Translations under genes and position numbers: made by a program
The notes under the pieces: generated by a model
The model's database searches: none
Seen by the model: only the letters and a program-made list of their open reading frames with translations
Told to the model about the DNA's origin: nothing
In this document: positions 39,930 through 49,475 of the stretch, one piece after another
How the letters are laid out: every line of letters starts with the position of its first letter
Numbering within the stretch: the stretch's first letter is position 1
DNA from: Geotalea sp. SG265
GTDB taxonomy: Bacteria; Desulfobacterota; Desulfuromonadia; Geobacterales; Geobacteraceae
Length of the DNA: 64,000 nucleotides
Direction: 5' to 3'
NCBI RefSeq assembly: GCF_022808985.1
Contig: NZ_JAKZFT010000009.1
Span: 82,074 to 146,073, forward strand

Positions 39930-39957
39930 ATTGTATCCGAGTAGAGTGGCTTTGCAA
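39930..39957 (-). promoter_or_regulatory. Probable sigma-70 promoter of the peroxiredoxin gene
   Basis: Minus strand: TTGCAA, 16-bp spacer, TACAAT, 33 bp before the start codon. Confidence 0.5.
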
Positions 39958-40043
39958 GGCATTGTAGCGGCGAAAAACAGTTCTCCTTTCATCCCGTTTG
40001 TGATAGAAGGAGAGCATTCTTTATGTGAAAAGGAGAACAGGTG

Positions 40044-40559
40044 ATGAGTGAAGAGCAGAATCCCCAGGTGGTGATGGAGACATCCATGGGAACGGTAAAG
40101 ATCGAGCTGTTCAAGGACAAGGCGCCCATATCGGTGCGTAATTTCCTTTCCTATGTGAAAGATGGCTACTACGACGGCCTCATTTTCCACCGGGTCATCA
40201 AGACCTTCATGGTCCAGGGTGGGGGCATGGATGCCGACATGCAGCCGAAAAAAACGAAGTTCGCCATCAAGAACGAGGCCACCAACGGCCTCTCCAACAA
40301 GCGCGGCACCCTGGCCATGGCCAGGACCAGTGTCGTCGACAGCGCCACTTCCCAGTTTTTCATCAATGTGGTGGATAACCCGTTCCTGGACCATCGGGGC
40401 AAATCTCCCGATCTCTTCGGCTATGCCGTTTTCGGCCAGGTCATCGAGGGTATGGAAGTGGTCGATGCCATCAGGGACGTGAAAACCGGTTCCAAGGCTG
40501 GACACGGTGATGTGCCGGTGGAGCCGGTATTCATCAACTCAATCAAATTGGTCGAGTAG
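40044..40559 (+). CDS. ppiB: Cyclophilin-type peptidyl-prolyl isomerase
   Basis: 171-residue single-domain cyclophilin catalysing Xaa-Pro cis-trans isomerisation. Catalytic Arg in [31 protein letters not shown] and [18 protein letters not shown] are conserved. No signal peptide, so cytoplasmic. AAAAGGAGAA precedes the ATG at 40044. Divergent from the peroxiredoxin gene. Confidence 0.94.
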   Translation: MSEEQNPQVVMETSMGTVKIELFKDKAPISVRNFLSYVKDGYYDGLIFHRVIKTFMVQGGGMDADMQPKKTKFAIKNEATNGLSNKRGTLAMARTSVVDSATSQFFINVVDNPFLDHRGKSPDLFGYAVFGQVIEGMEVVDAIRDVKTGSKAGHGDVPVEPVFINSIKLVE

Positions 40560-40603
40560 TTCTTTGAATAAATAAGTTCGTCAGGGAATTCGGGGAAATG
40601 AAA

Positions 40604-40772
40604 GGCAGTCGCGACGCCGTCCGTTCGCTCTGTCGCCACAGCTGCAGACCTTGCGGTGCTGACCCCGTAATGTCACACGGTGTTTAAACCGGCGAACTCT
40701 CCTCCGTTCCACATGCGGCGGGTGTCCGCTCGCCGCTGTGGCTCGTCGCTTACTCCCGGCGCCCCGACTGCC
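40604..40772 (-). repeat. Dispersed structured element, copy C (169 bp)
   Basis: Read on the minus strand, the ends GGCAGTCGGGGCGCCG and CGGCGTCGCGACTGCC pair with one G-G mismatch. Compared with copy B, one T-A pair is replaced by C-G. It lies in the convergent space between ppiB and mtaB. Flanks resemble those of copy B (GGAATTC on one side, GGTTCTTAAGACATTTCC on the other). Confidence 0.85.
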
Positions 40773-40804
40773 TTCCCCGGAAATGTCTTAAGAACCACAG
40801 AAAA

Positions 40805-40833
40805 GGCCGCAGTTGAATTCTGCGGCCTTTTTT
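40805..40833. terminator. Intrinsic terminator between ppiB and mtaB
   Basis: GGCCGCAG, a 7-nt loop, CTGCGGCC, then TTTTTT, with an A-tract on the other side (AAAA). Suits both converging genes. Confidence 0.8.
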
Positions 40834-40862
40834 GTTCATTTACCTTTGCTTCCTTTGTACAA

Positions 40863-42179
40863 TTAGGGGCTTGCGATGACCTCTCCTGTCACCTTTTCCC
40901 GTTCCACTCCGGATATCCTCACCCACTGTTCCGTCTTCAGCAGGGAGTCGTTCCCCTCCAGCAAAACAGGAATGTAATTGCGGGACAGCCCCTTGAGCAG
41001 ACCATTGTCTTCCCGGGTCTGTACCAGTACCTGCAGTTCCTTTCCCACAAAGCTCTGGTAATAGGCCTTCTTCTTTTCCTCTGATAGCTTGCGCAGGGCC
41101 TTGGCCCGTTCTTTGACGATACTGCTGTGGACATGACCGTCCATGGCGGCGGCGGGGGTCCCGGCGCGGGGAGAGAAGGGAAACACATGGAAATAGGCAA
41201 GGGGGAGTGATTGGAGAAAGCGGTATCCTTCCTGGAACTGTTCCTCGGTTTCGCCGGGGAAACCGGTAATGATGTCGGTGCCGATGCAGACTGAGGGAAG
41301 GGCTGTTGCCAGTTTTTCCATGACCGTGCGGAAACCCGCCGTGGTGTAGTTGCGGTTCATGGCCGTGAGCACCTGGTCGTGGCCGCTTTGCAACGGGATG
41401 TGCAGATGGGGGCAGATGGCGGCCGATTGGGCAAGGAAGGCGATCAGGGCATCTGAAACCTCGGTGGGCTCCACGGAGCCGATGCGGATTCTCTCTACCA
41501 GCCGCTCCTTTTCTGCCGCTACAAGGAGATCGAGGAGCGACAGGGACGGGGTCAAATCCAGTCCGTAGGCGCCCAGGTGGATGCCTGTCAGCACTACCTC
41601 TTTAAACCCACGTTGGGCAAAGCTCCGTATGCCCGCCAGGGCTTCTTCCCGGGAGACGCTTCTGCTTCTTCCCCGTGCGTAGGGAACGATGCAGTAGGAA
41701 CAGAAGGCATCGCAGCCGTTCTGCACCTGGAGAAATGCCCGGGTATGCTCGGCGAAACTCTCCAACCTCGTTCCCTGCGCGCTCTGCTCCAGGGCGATAT
41801 CCGAGACCAGCACCTGGCGGTCGTCTCCCAGGTTCCTGAGCATTGCGGCGATGCCGCGTTTTTCACTGTTGCCGAGGATGAGGTTGACCCCCGGCATGTC
41901 CTGCAGTTCATCGAAGGCGACCTGGGCATAACAGCCGGTGACAACGATCTTTGCCGCGGGGTTCTGTCGCGATGCGCGGCGGATGAGTCGGCGCGACTCC
42001 GCATCGGTCTTTGAGGTGACGGTACAGGTGTTGATGACATATATGTCTGCGCTGCCGCCGAAGGGGACGACGGAAAAGCCTTCCTTGCCCAGTGTCTCGG
42101 CCATGGCGGCCGATTCGAACTGGTTGATCTTGCAGCCCAGGGTGGTTATGGCCACCGTCTGTTTTTGTTCATTTACCAT
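40863..42179 (-). CDS. mtaB: tRNA (t6A37) methylthiotransferase MtaB
   Basis: 438-residue radical SAM methylthiotransferase converting t6A37 to ms2t6A in tRNA. N-terminal UPF0004 domain with cluster Cys in TLGCKINQFES, INTCTVT and VTGCYAQ. The radical SAM motif is GCDAFCSYCIVPYARGRSRS. A C-terminal TRAM domain is present (VQTREDNGLLKGLSRNYIPV). The TLGCKxNQFES form and lack of MiaB-specific features favour MtaB over MiaB or RimO. 14 bp downstream of mnmA, so co-transcribed with it. Confidence 0.92.
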   Translation of the reverse strand: MVNEQKQTVAITTLGCKINQFESAAMAETLGKEGFSVVPFGGSADIYVINTCTVTSKTDAESRRLIRRASRQNPAAKIVVTGCYAQVAFDELQDMPGVNLILGNSEKRGIAAMLRNLGDDRQVLVSDIALEQSAQGTRLESFAEHTRAFLQVQNGCDAFCSYCIVPYARGRSRSVSREEALAGIRSFAQRGFKEVVLTGIHLGAYGLDLTPSLSLLDLLVAAEKERLVERIRIGSVEPTEVSDALIAFLAQSAAICPHLHIPLQSGHDQVLTAMNRNYTTAGFRTVMEKLATALPSVCIGTDIITGFPGETEEQFQEGYRFLQSLPLAYFHVFPFSPRAGTPAAAMDGHVHSSIVKERAKALRKLSEEKKKAYYQSFVGKELQVLVQTREDNGLLKGLSRNYIPVLLEGNDSLLKTEQWVRISGVEREKVTGEVIASP

Positions 42180-42193
42180 TCACCATCCACCAT

Positions 42194-43318
42194 CTACCGC
42201 TTTTCACCACCATCCAACGCTTTTTCGATCCAGCCCCCCCCAAGGACCCGGTCGCCATCGTAGAAAACGACCGCCTGCCCCGGAGTGACCGACTTTTCCT
42301 TTTCCGCAAACAGGACCTGAGCCCGATTGCCTGGCAGGGGCGTGATGCGGCAGACAACGGGCTGGTGGCGGTAGCGGATCTTGCATTCAGCCTCGATTGC
42401 GGCCTCCGGTGCGGCACCGATCCAGTTGATGTTGTCGGCAAGGAGACCTTCACTGAAGAGAGCTTCCTTCGGCCCCACGACCACCTCTTTCGTTTCGGCG
42501 TTCAGTTCCAGAACATGGAGCGGCTCGGGATGGGCAATTCCCAGCCCGCGCCGTTGGCCGATGGTATAGCGGTAGGTGCCCCGGTGCCGGCCCAGGACCT
42601 TGCCGCTCCGGTCGACGATATTGCCCGAGAGGAGTTCCCGGCCCCGCTCTTCCTCGATGAAGCGGACGTAATCGTTGTCGGGGACGAAGCAGATCTCCTG
42701 GCTTTCCCCTTTTTCCGCAACCCGCAGGTTGTATCTGGCCGCAAGGGCGCGCACTTCGGTTTTCGTCATCTCTCCCAGGGGAAAAAGGGTCATGGCCAAC
42801 TGCTGCTTGGTAAGGGTGAAGAGGAAATAGGACTGATCCTTGGCCGGGTCGGTCCCCTTGAGCAGGTGGTAGTGTCCTTCCGCATCCTGCGCCTTCCTGG
42901 CATAGTGGCCGGTGGCAATGAACTCCGCTCCCAACGCCCTGGCCTTTTTCAGGAGCAGTTCGAACTTGATCCATTGGTTGCAGCGGACGCAGGGATTGGG
43001 GGTGCGGCCCCTCAGGTACTCATCGACAAAATCGCCGATGACGAGCTTTTCGAATTCATCCTCGAAGTTGACCACATAAAAGGGAATGTCCAGCTGTTCC
43101 GCAACTCGCCTGGCATCGTGGATGTCGTCCAGGGAACAGCAGGTGTCGAATTTTTCCCCTTCGCCGGCAAACTTGCCGTAGTCCCAGACCTGCATGGAGA
43201 TGCCGACGACATCGTATCCCTGCTCTTTAAGCAGGGCCGCCGAAACGGAGGAATCGACGCCGCCGCTCATGGCGATGACGACACGTTTTTTACTGTTTTC
43301 TCTGTTCATGTAGTCCAT
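42194..43318 (-). CDS. mnmA: tRNA-specific 2-thiouridylase MnmA
   Basis: 374-residue enzyme making s2U34 in tRNA. The ATP pyrophosphatase P-loop is [15 protein letters not shown]. The catalytic cysteines lie in [14 protein letters not shown] and [12 protein letters not shown]. The sulfur source would be the cysteine desulfurase encoded just upstream (43548-44684), separated only by element copy D. A start at 43309 (MNRENSKK) is an alternative to 43318. Confidence 0.95.
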   Translation of the reverse strand: MDYMNRENSKKRVVIAMSGGVDSSVSAALLKEQGYDVVGISMQVWDYGKFAGEGEKFDTCCSLDDIHDARRVAEQLDIPFYVVNFEDEFEKLVIGDFVDEYLRGRTPNPCVRCNQWIKFELLLKKARALGAEFIATGHYARKAQDAEGHYHLLKGTDPAKDQSYFLFTLTKQQLAMTLFPLGEMTKTEVRALAARYNLRVAEKGESQEICFVPDNDYVRFIEEERGRELLSGNIVDRSGKVLGRHRGTYRYTIGQRRGLGIAHPEPLHVLELNAETKEVVVGPKEALFSEGLLADNINWIGAAPEAAIEAECKIRYRHQPVVCRITPLPGNRAQVLFAEKEKSVTPGQAVVFYDGDRVLGGGWIEKALDGGEKR

Positions 43319-43359
43319 CTGGTCGCTATTTTTGTTAATTCGTGGACCGCGGAAGACAA

Positions 43360-43526
43360 GGCAACCGCAGCATCGTCCGTTCGCTCTATCGCCACAGCTG
43401 CGGACCTTGCGGTGCCGTCCGTGTAATGGTGCAGGGTGCTTGAAGTGGCGGAATATCTCCGTTCAACATGGGCGGGCGTCCGCTCGCCGCTGTGGCTTGT
43501 CGCTCACTCCCGATACTACGACTGCC
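43360..43526 (-). repeat. Dispersed structured element, copy D (167 bp)
   Basis: Minus-strand ends GGCAGTCGTAGTATCG and CGATGCTGCGGTTGCC pair at all 16 positions (four G-U), although six bases differ from copy B. This is the best single case for conserved pairing. It lies inside the probable cysE-to-mtaB transcription path, sense to it, between the cysteine desulfurase and mnmA. Confidence 0.85.
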
Positions 43527-43547
43527 TTTCCGGAAAATTTGCACCAC

Positions 43548-44684
43548 TTATTTTTTCTGCAGTCGTTCAATAATCTCAGGCAGTACCCGAAGCACATGAT
43601 CCACATCTGCATCGGTGTTGAGCCTGCCAAGGGAGAAGCGAATCGATCCTTTGGCGGCGGCAGGATCGACCCCCATGGCGGCAAGAACCGGCGACGACTT
43701 CAGGGTCCCGGAGCTGCAGGCGGAACCGGAGGAGACGGCAATACCGGCCAAGTCCAGGTTGAGAAGCAGGGAATCGGCTTCGAGACCGGTGAAGGAGATG
43801 TTGGCGGTGGTCGTCAGCCGTTTTTCCCGGTGGCCGTTCAGTCGGGCCTGGGGAAAGAGGGCCATGATACCCTTTTCAAGCCGGTCGCGCAACCCTCCCA
43901 CACGTGCAGCCCCGCCGGCCATCTCATCCCTGGCGATCCGACAAGCCTTACCCAGGGCGACGATGCCAGCCACATTCTCGGTGCCGGCCCGTCGGTTGCG
44001 CTCCTGTGCGCCACCGTGAATCAGTGGATGGAGTTTCATCCCCTTTCTCACCACCAGGGCGCCGATTCCCTTGGGTGCGCCCAGCTTATGGCCGGAGAGG
44101 GACAAAAGGCCGATCTCCATGCCGCGGCAGTCGACCGGTACTTTCCCCACCGCCTGCACGGCATCGCAATGGAAAGGGACTCCCCGTTCCCTGCAGATCG
44201 CGCCGATGCTCGCCACGGGAAAGATGACCCCTGTCTCGTTGTTGGCAAACATGGCCGAAACGAGAACCGTCTCCGCCGTGATAGCCGCTTGAAGCTCGTT
44301 CATGTCGATCAGCCCCTCCCGGTTTACGGGAAGCCGGGTAATGCGGAAACCCTGGTGTTCCAGGTATAGACATGTATTGAGCACTGCGGGATGCTCGACG
44401 GCGGTAGTGATGATGTGGTTGCCCCTGTTGCGTAAGGCGGAGGCTGTTCCCTTTATGGCCATGTTGTCCGATTCGGAACCGCAGGAGGTAAAGACAATCT
44501 CGGAGGGGGCGCATCCCACCAGGGCTGCTGTTTCTTCACGGGCCTCCTCGACCGCGCCCTTGACCATTCTCCCCGCCCAGTGAATGCTGGACGGATTGCC
44601 GAACTGCTCCCGGTAAAAGGGGAGGATCGCCTCAAGAACCTCCGGATGGACCGGAGCGGTGGCATTGTAATCCATGTAAATCAT
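43548..44684 (-). CDS. iscS: Cysteine desulfurase (NifS/IscS class)
   Basis: 378-residue PLP enzyme liberating sulfur from cysteine for Fe-S clusters and tRNA thiolation. N-terminal MDYNATAPVHPEVLEA, PLP pocket VEHPAVLNTC, Schiff-base Lys in SLSGHKLGAPKGIGALVV and the catalytic Cys in SSGSACSSGTLKSS. The short SACSSG loop followed directly by helix is nearer NifS/CD-type than E. coli IscS, so the name is approximate. The start at 44684 (MIYMDYN) is chosen; further upstream only a TTG without ribosome-binding site extends it. Downstream of the Rrf2 regulator. Confidence 0.92.
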   Translation of the reverse strand: MIYMDYNATAPVHPEVLEAILPFYREQFGNPSSIHWAGRMVKGAVEEAREETAALVGCAPSEIVFTSCGSESDNMAIKGTASALRNRGNHIITTAVEHPAVLNTCLYLEHQGFRITRLPVNREGLIDMNELQAAITAETVLVSAMFANNETGVIFPVASIGAICRERGVPFHCDAVQAVGKVPVDCRGMEIGLLSLSGHKLGAPKGIGALVVRKGMKLHPLIHGGAQERNRRAGTENVAGIVALGKACRIARDEMAGGAARVGGLRDRLEKGIMALFPQARLNGHREKRLTTTANISFTGLEADSLLLNLDLAGIAVSSGSACSSGTLKSSPVLAAMGVDPAAAKGSIRFSLGRLNTDADVDHVLRVLPEIIERLQKK

Positions 44685-44739
44685 CGTAAATATTTTTTCG
44701 AAGTCCTGTAGGGATTTTGACAATCAGGAGAGGTGCGGA

Positions 44740-45165
44740 TCAGCTTTCCAGTTTATGGCGCGCGTCCTGGGTGAGGTCTTCCAGGGTAATGCCGTCCAAA
44801 AATCCCCGGATTTTTTCTCCGAGCCCTTTCCAGACGTTATGGGTGACGCACTGGGAAATACGGGCGCAGCCGGTGCTTCCCTCGTCCATGCAGGCGACGG
44901 GGCTGAGCGGCTCTTCGACGGTGACGACGATTTCCCCCACCTTGATGAGCGAGCTTTCCCTTGCCAGGACGTACCCTCCGCCAGGTCCCCGGACGCTGGT
45001 AACGATGCCGCCGTTTTTCAGCCGGTAAAAGAGCTGTTCCAGGTAACTCAGGGGGATCTCTTCCCGCTGGGCGATTTCCTTGAGAGAGACCGGTTTGCTG
45101 GTGGAGTAGAGGGCCAGGTCCACCATCGCCCGTACCGCGTATTGGGCCCGTGTTGACAAGCGCAT
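44740..45165 (-). CDS. iscR: Rrf2 family Fe-S regulator (IscR-like)
   Basis: 141-residue winged-helix repressor. The N-terminus MRLSTRAQYAVRAMVDLAL, the recognition region EIAQREEIPLSYLEQLFYRLKNGGIVTSVRGPGGGY and three cysteines (CMDEGSTGCARISQC, spaced C-x7-C-x5-C) are the IscR-type [2Fe-2S] site. Lies between cysE and the cysteine desulfurase with 1-bp and 55-bp spacing. An IscR-type operator upstream of cysE (45889-45913) suggests autoregulation of the operon by cluster status. Confidence 0.9.
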   Translation of the reverse strand: MRLSTRAQYAVRAMVDLALYSTSKPVSLKEIAQREEIPLSYLEQLFYRLKNGGIVTSVRGPGGGYVLARESSLIKVGEIVVTVEEPLSPVACMDEGSTGCARISQCVTHNVWKGLGEKIRGFLDGITLEDLTQDARHKLES

Positions 45166-45166
45166 G

Positions 45167-45844
45167 CTACTTTCCTTCTTCGAGCCGCTTTTTCAATTGA
45201 TCATGCTCGTCGGACAAGGAGGCCAGCTTGCGTTCCAGATCCCTGATCTGATCGAAGAGGCAGGATATCGCCTTGGCTTCCGGGTCGGGGAGCTGGCCGT
45301 GCTGCAGGTCTATCTTTTCCGCTGGCTTCTCCGTGGCGATGACGGCCCGGCCCGGTATGCCGACTACGGTGGAATTTGGAGGGACTTCCTTGACGACGAC
45401 GGAATTGGAGCCGATCTTGCTGTCCTTTCCCACCGTGAATGGCCCGAGAACCTTGGCTCCGGAGCCGATGACCACGTTATCTTCTACGGTCGGGTGGCGC
45501 TTGGTTTTTTCCCAGCTGACCCCGCCGAGGGTTACGCCGTGGTAGAGGGTGACGTTATCTCCTATCTCAGCCGTTTCGCCAATGACGACCCCCATGCCGT
45601 GGTCTATGAAAAAGCCCTTGCCTATTTTCGCACCGGGGTGAATTTCTATGCCGGTGAAGAACCTGCCCAGGTGGGAGCAGAACCGCCCGAGAAAGAACTG
45701 TTCGTGCTGCCAAAGCCAGTGGGAAACCCGGTGAAACCAGATGGCATGAAGTCCGGGATAACAGAAAAAGACCTCAAGCTTGCTCCTGGCAGCCGGATCC
45801 CGGTCAAATACCGCTTGTATATCCTGTTGTAACCTTGCAAACAT
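45167..45844 (-). CDS. cysE: Serine O-acetyltransferase
   Basis: 225-residue enzyme making O-acetylserine for cysteine synthesis. An N-terminal helical part ([20 protein letters not shown]) is followed by a left-handed hexapeptide beta-helix ([55 protein letters not shown]). The C-terminal helix is charged and coiled-coil-like and lacks the usual cysteine-synthase-binding Ile at the end. The ATG at 45844 follows AAAGGGAAGG. First gene of the cysE-iscR-iscS operon. Confidence 0.94.
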   Translation of the reverse strand: MFARLQQDIQAVFDRDPAARSKLEVFFCYPGLHAIWFHRVSHWLWQHEQFFLGRFCSHLGRFFTGIEIHPGAKIGKGFFIDHGMGVVIGETAEIGDNVTLYHGVTLGGVSWEKTKRHPTVEDNVVIGSGAKVLGPFTVGKDSKIGSNSVVVKEVPPNSTVVGIPGRAVIATEKPAEKIDLQHGQLPDPEAKAISCLFDQIRDLERKLASLSDEHDQLKKRLEEGK

Positions 45845-45888
45845 GGCCTTCCCTTTCACGGCAGTAAAAAGTTAAGCCTGATTAAATC

Positions 45889-45913
45889 ATACCTTACTAT
45901 TTCAGTCAATTAT
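45889..45913 (-). promoter_or_regulatory. IscR type-1-like operator before cysE
   Basis: Minus strand: ATAATTGACT, then GAAAT, then AGTAAGGTAT. It agrees with the published IscR type 1 consensus (ATASYYGACTRWWWYAGT followed by CRRSTAT) at all but about two positions. It overlaps the expected promoter, 45 bp before the cysE start, as for a repressor site. Confidence 0.7.
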
Positions 45914-45941
45914 TATGTGGGGGGTGTCAACGGGGCAATCT

Positions 45942-47978
45942 TCAGTGCGCCAAAGGGATGGCAAAGGAGAAGGTGGTGCCTTTTTCGGGAGCATGTTCAA
46001 CCCAGATGCGGCCGTTGTGGGCGTCAATGATTCGCTTGCTGACGGCGAGTCCCAGACCGCTTCCTTTCATGGCGGAGCCTTTGGCCGATTTCAGGTGATA
46101 AAATTCGTTGAAGATCCTGGTTCGGTAATTTTCCGGGATGCCTTTCCCCGTATCAGACACGGAAATCTTCAACTCCAGATCGTCCGTGTCCACCCAGATG
46201 CCGATCTCTCCTCCCCGCGGGGTGAATTTTATGGCATTGCCGATGAGGTTGGTAAGGACGCATTTGATCTTGTCGCTGTCGAAGGCAGCGGCCACATCAT
46301 GCTGCAGGGGATTGACGGTCATCTTCAGGCCATTGCCGCTGGCAAAGGGGGCAAGGACGGTGTAGACCTCGCGGACGGGTTCCATGATGCTCTGTTTTTC
46401 TATGGTCAGGGCATAGTCTTTCAGGTCGAAGTGGGAGCTGTCCAGGAGCTCCTCGATAAGGTCCATGAGCCGGTCGCAGCTTTCCACTGCCGCATCCAGA
46501 TGCTCGCACTGGGTTTCCGTCAGGTTATCCGTGTCCGATTCCCGCAGCTGCAGGCAATTGCTGTGCAGGACGGCAACCGGCAGGCGCAGGTCGTTGGTTG
46601 CCGTATAGATAAACTCGGATTTGAGCAAGTCCAGTGCCTTCAGCCGCTCGTTTGCCTCGGCCAGGAGGTGCTGGTCCCTTCTTTCCAGGGTCACGTCCAT
46701 CAGGGAAAGAATGACATAGCTTCCTTCCAGGCGGTGAGTGCTGACAGAGACGGTGACGCACCGTTTCTCCTCCGAGGCGGTCCTGATCAGTACGTCGTAT
46801 TTCCTGGAGAACTCCCGACCGAGGAAGAAGTTGATGTGGTTTTCCATCCCCACCTGGAGACTTTCCTCAGCCAGGAATTCCTGCAGTGACATGTCAAGCA
46901 TCTGCTTTCGGGTATAGCCGAACATTTCCGCCGCGCTCCTGTTGACATACTGCGGCTGTCCCGCTGCATTCAAAACCATGAGCCCTTCGGAGGCATGTTC
47001 GAAGAGTCCCTCGTACACCGTCTTTTCCCTGAGCTCCTGTTCCAGCTTTTCCTTCATCTCCCGCAATTCGTCCGATTCCTCCAGGACCTTCTCGAAAAGG
47101 GATGCATTCTTGATGGCGTTTGCAGCGGCATCGGCGATGGACTGGCAGAAGGCCAGCTCGTGGCTGCTGAAGGACGTTTCCCTCCCTGCCGATCGCAAGA
47201 GAAGGGCGCCGATGATTTCCTGCTCGTGATGTATCGGGATGACGAGAATGGTGTCGAAATCCACACCGGATATGTACTGTCGTACCTCTGCCAATAATGG
47301 GTTGTTTTTGGCATCCCTGACGACGAGTGCTTCACCGGTGCGAATCACTTCCTGCAGTTCCGGATAGCGGGGGAGTTCGATTCTCAGCCCCTTGGCGGTG
47401 GGGTCGTCGTTGGAGGCCAGTACATGGCCGTGACTTTCGTCGCTGAACCTGATGATGGAGCAGCGCCTGACATTGACGTATCCGGCGATCCTGCCGACGA
47501 TCAGCTGGAGAATTTCGACCGCATTGAGTGTCGAGGCGATAGAGAGGGAGAGGTCCAGTATGATTCCGGCATCCGCCTTTTTCTGTTCCACCAGGACCAG
47601 GGCGTCGCGCTTATAAATGTTTGCCTGGACCCGCGCAAGCAGCTCGTTGGCGGCGAAGGGCTTGGTGATGTAATCATCGACCCCGGCGGCAAAAGCGGCA
47701 AGCAGGTTGTCCTTTTCCTTGCTTGCCGTAACAACCAGAATCGGTATGGTGGCTGTCCGAGCATCACCCTTGATCAGCTGCGAGGTTTCGATGCCGTTCA
47801 TGTCAGGCATCATCAGGTCCATGAGAATCAGGTCCGGTTTGAAGTCCCTTGTCTTGGCGATAGCTTCGCGACCGTTACCAGCCTCTTCGACCATAAAGTG
47901 CTGTGGGGCCAGGATATCCCGCAGCATCTTCCGGGCATACTTCTGGTCATCGACAATAAGTATTTTCGTTGCATCCAT
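45942..47978 (-). CDS. Receiver-GAF-PAS-histidine-kinase-like protein with a degenerate H-box
   Basis: 678-residue signalling protein. Residues 1-120 are a receiver domain (ILIVDDQKYARKML, phosphoacceptor Asp54 in LILMDLMMPDMNG, Lys in ITKPFAANELLARV). A coiled coil and GAF domain (about 165-305) are followed by another coiled coil and a PAS domain (about 330-440). The dimerisation helix reads FIYTATNDLRLPVAVLHSN, where SHELRTPL is usual: the phospho-accepting His is Asn462. The ATP-binding domain is intact (NLIGNAIKFTP, VSDTGKGIPENY, GSGLGLAVSKRI). No signal peptide or membrane spans. It may signal by conformation or have lost kinase output. Confidence 0.88.
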   Translation of the reverse strand: MDATKILIVDDQKYARKMLRDILAPQHFMVEEAGNGREAIAKTRDFKPDLILMDLMMPDMNGIETSQLIKGDARTATIPILVVTASKEKDNLLAAFAAGVDDYITKPFAANELLARVQANIYKRDALVLVEQKKADAGIILDLSLSIASTLNAVEILQLIVGRIAGYVNVRRCSIIRFSDESHGHVLASNDDPTAKGLRIELPRYPELQEVIRTGEALVVRDAKNNPLLAEVRQYISGVDFDTILVIPIHHEQEIIGALLLRSAGRETSFSSHELAFCQSIADAAANAIKNASLFEKVLEESDELREMKEKLEQELREKTVYEGLFEHASEGLMVLNAAGQPQYVNRSAAEMFGYTRKQMLDMSLQEFLAEESLQVGMENHINFFLGREFSRKYDVLIRTASEEKRCVTVSVSTHRLEGSYVILSLMDVTLERRDQHLLAEANERLKALDLLKSEFIYTATNDLRLPVAVLHSNCLQLRESDTDNLTETQCEHLDAAVESCDRLMDLIEELLDSSHFDLKDYALTIEKQSIMEPVREVYTVLAPFASGNGLKMTVNPLQHDVAAAFDSDKIKCVLTNLIGNAIKFTPRGGEIGIWVDTDDLELKISVSDTGKGIPENYRTRIFNEFYHLKSAKGSAMKGSGLGLAVSKRIIDAHNGRIWVEHAPEKGTTFSFAIPLAH

Positions 47979-48212
47979 TTTCGTTATCACCCGACCGCCA
48001 ATGCAGCAAATAACATACCAGCATGCGTACCGGCGTCGAAGCGGAGCGGATCGTTTGCCCATGAACGGAGCGGACCGGCAAATATTTTGCGGGGTTACGG
48101 AAAGTGCGTTGCGAACGATCCGAGTTCGGAAAATAGTATATAAGAAATTCTGAATGTTGGGGGAGCCGTAAGCTGGGGGACGAAAAAAGTGAGATCAGGT
48201 TAAATAGCGAGC

Positions 48213-49475
48213 CTAACGGGCAAACTGGCGCCTTTGCAGGGCCTCAAGCTGTTCCGTCACCCCAGCAGCCGAAGGCTCTCCAGCTAATTTCAGCAATTCC
48301 GGAAGGGCCTGATCGGGTCCGCAGCAGGGAAAGATCGTGGCGGAAAGGTGGTGAATGAGTTTCATCGTTTTCAGCCCGTCGAACCAGTCATGGAAGGCCT
48401 TGCGCAGGCTCATGGGGCATTTGTTGTTCTGTCTGAGCCTGCTCCACGCTTCTGAAAAGCCCGCCTGAACAAGATAGATGGCCAACTGGGGTGACAGCTC
48501 CGCGGCCCGGTCCATCAGGAGAGGACTGTCGGCATCGGGATTGCCTGCAATCAGCGTAAGCCACTCCTTAAGGATGAGAAAGCATTCGGGGCGGTGGAAG
48601 ACGACGGCTTGTTCATCGCCGGCCAAGGTTCGGGACATGGACCGGCCGGTGCCGAACGGCACCCGGTGTGAGGCGCGGGGCGAGGGATGGACGACGGTGC
48701 CGCGCAGTGGGGACACGCCGGCCACACGGTGCAGCTGCTGGAGGAAATAGAAGTCCTCTCCGGCGGCACGGGTGTTCATCCCTCCCATGCGGGCATAATC
48801 CACGGCACGGCAGGCCATGGCGCTTCCCACCGTATGGAAGGCATAGGGAGATCCGGCAATCTCCAGACCGACCACAAATGAGCGGAGAAAAAGCTCGTAG
48901 GTGTCGATGGCCTGCTGTTCCTTTATAGTTGGCGGCCTTTGATGGCGGAAAGGGATGACGGCCCCGCCTGCTGCTACGGACTTGAAATGTGCCTCGATTG
49001 CGGCCAGATAACCGGGTTCGACGAGGGTATCCGCGTCCAGATAGATGAGGAGCGGTGTGCTGCCTGCATAGTCGAGGCAGGGTAGGGCGAGGTCGGCGCC
49101 GATTTTTCGGGCAAGACCTACGCCTCCGCCTTTGGCAGGCATTTCCTTTCCCGGTGAAGCGGCATCGATCCAGGCCAGATCCAGCATGGACAGCTCGGGG
49201 CAGCCCCTTTCCAGCAGCCGCAACGTCGCTTCGTTGTCGGCTTTGTCCTCTGCAGGTGCGTCTTCCCGGTGATTGACCACGACCAGCACCAGGAGCCGCT
49301 CCAGAAGCTCAGGAGGATTCGCTGCCAACGATGCCAGGGTGTGGAAAAGCCGCGGGCTTTCCGCCAGGGCGGGGATGATGACTGCCCCACTGTAACTGGG
49401 CTCGGCACTGCCGGAAATGGTCCAGGAGCGGACGCCGCGCTTGCGGAGATATGCGGCGACAGGAGCGGGGATCAT
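48213..49475 (-). CDS. GT-A fold glycosyltransferase-like protein
   Basis: 420-residue protein. The N-terminal nucleotide-sugar region is GAVIIPALAESPRLFHTLASL, and the DxD motif is LLIYLDADTLVEPGYL; a later segment ends MGGMNTRAAGEDFYFLQQL, similar to the ED-x-x motif of family 2 enzymes. The C-terminal third has no recognised domain. Its start overlaps the miaA stop by four bases (ATGA), so it is translated coupled to miaA. Substrate unknown. Confidence 0.75.
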   Translation of the reverse strand: MIPAPVAAYLRKRGVRSWTISGSAEPSYSGAVIIPALAESPRLFHTLASLAANPPELLERLLVLVVVNHREDAPAEDKADNEATLRLLERGCPELSMLDLAWIDAASPGKEMPAKGGGVGLARKIGADLALPCLDYAGSTPLLIYLDADTLVEPGYLAAIEAHFKSVAAGGAVIPFRHQRPPTIKEQQAIDTYELFLRSFVVGLEIAGSPYAFHTVGSAMACRAVDYARMGGMNTRAAGEDFYFLQQLHRVAGVSPLRGTVVHPSPRASHRVPFGTGRSMSRTLAGDEQAVVFHRPECFLILKEWLTLIAGNPDADSPLLMDRAAELSPQLAIYLVQAGFSEAWSRLRQNNKCPMSLRKAFHDWFDGLKTMKLIHHLSATIFPCCGPDQALPELLKLAGEPSAAGVTEQLEALQRRQFAR

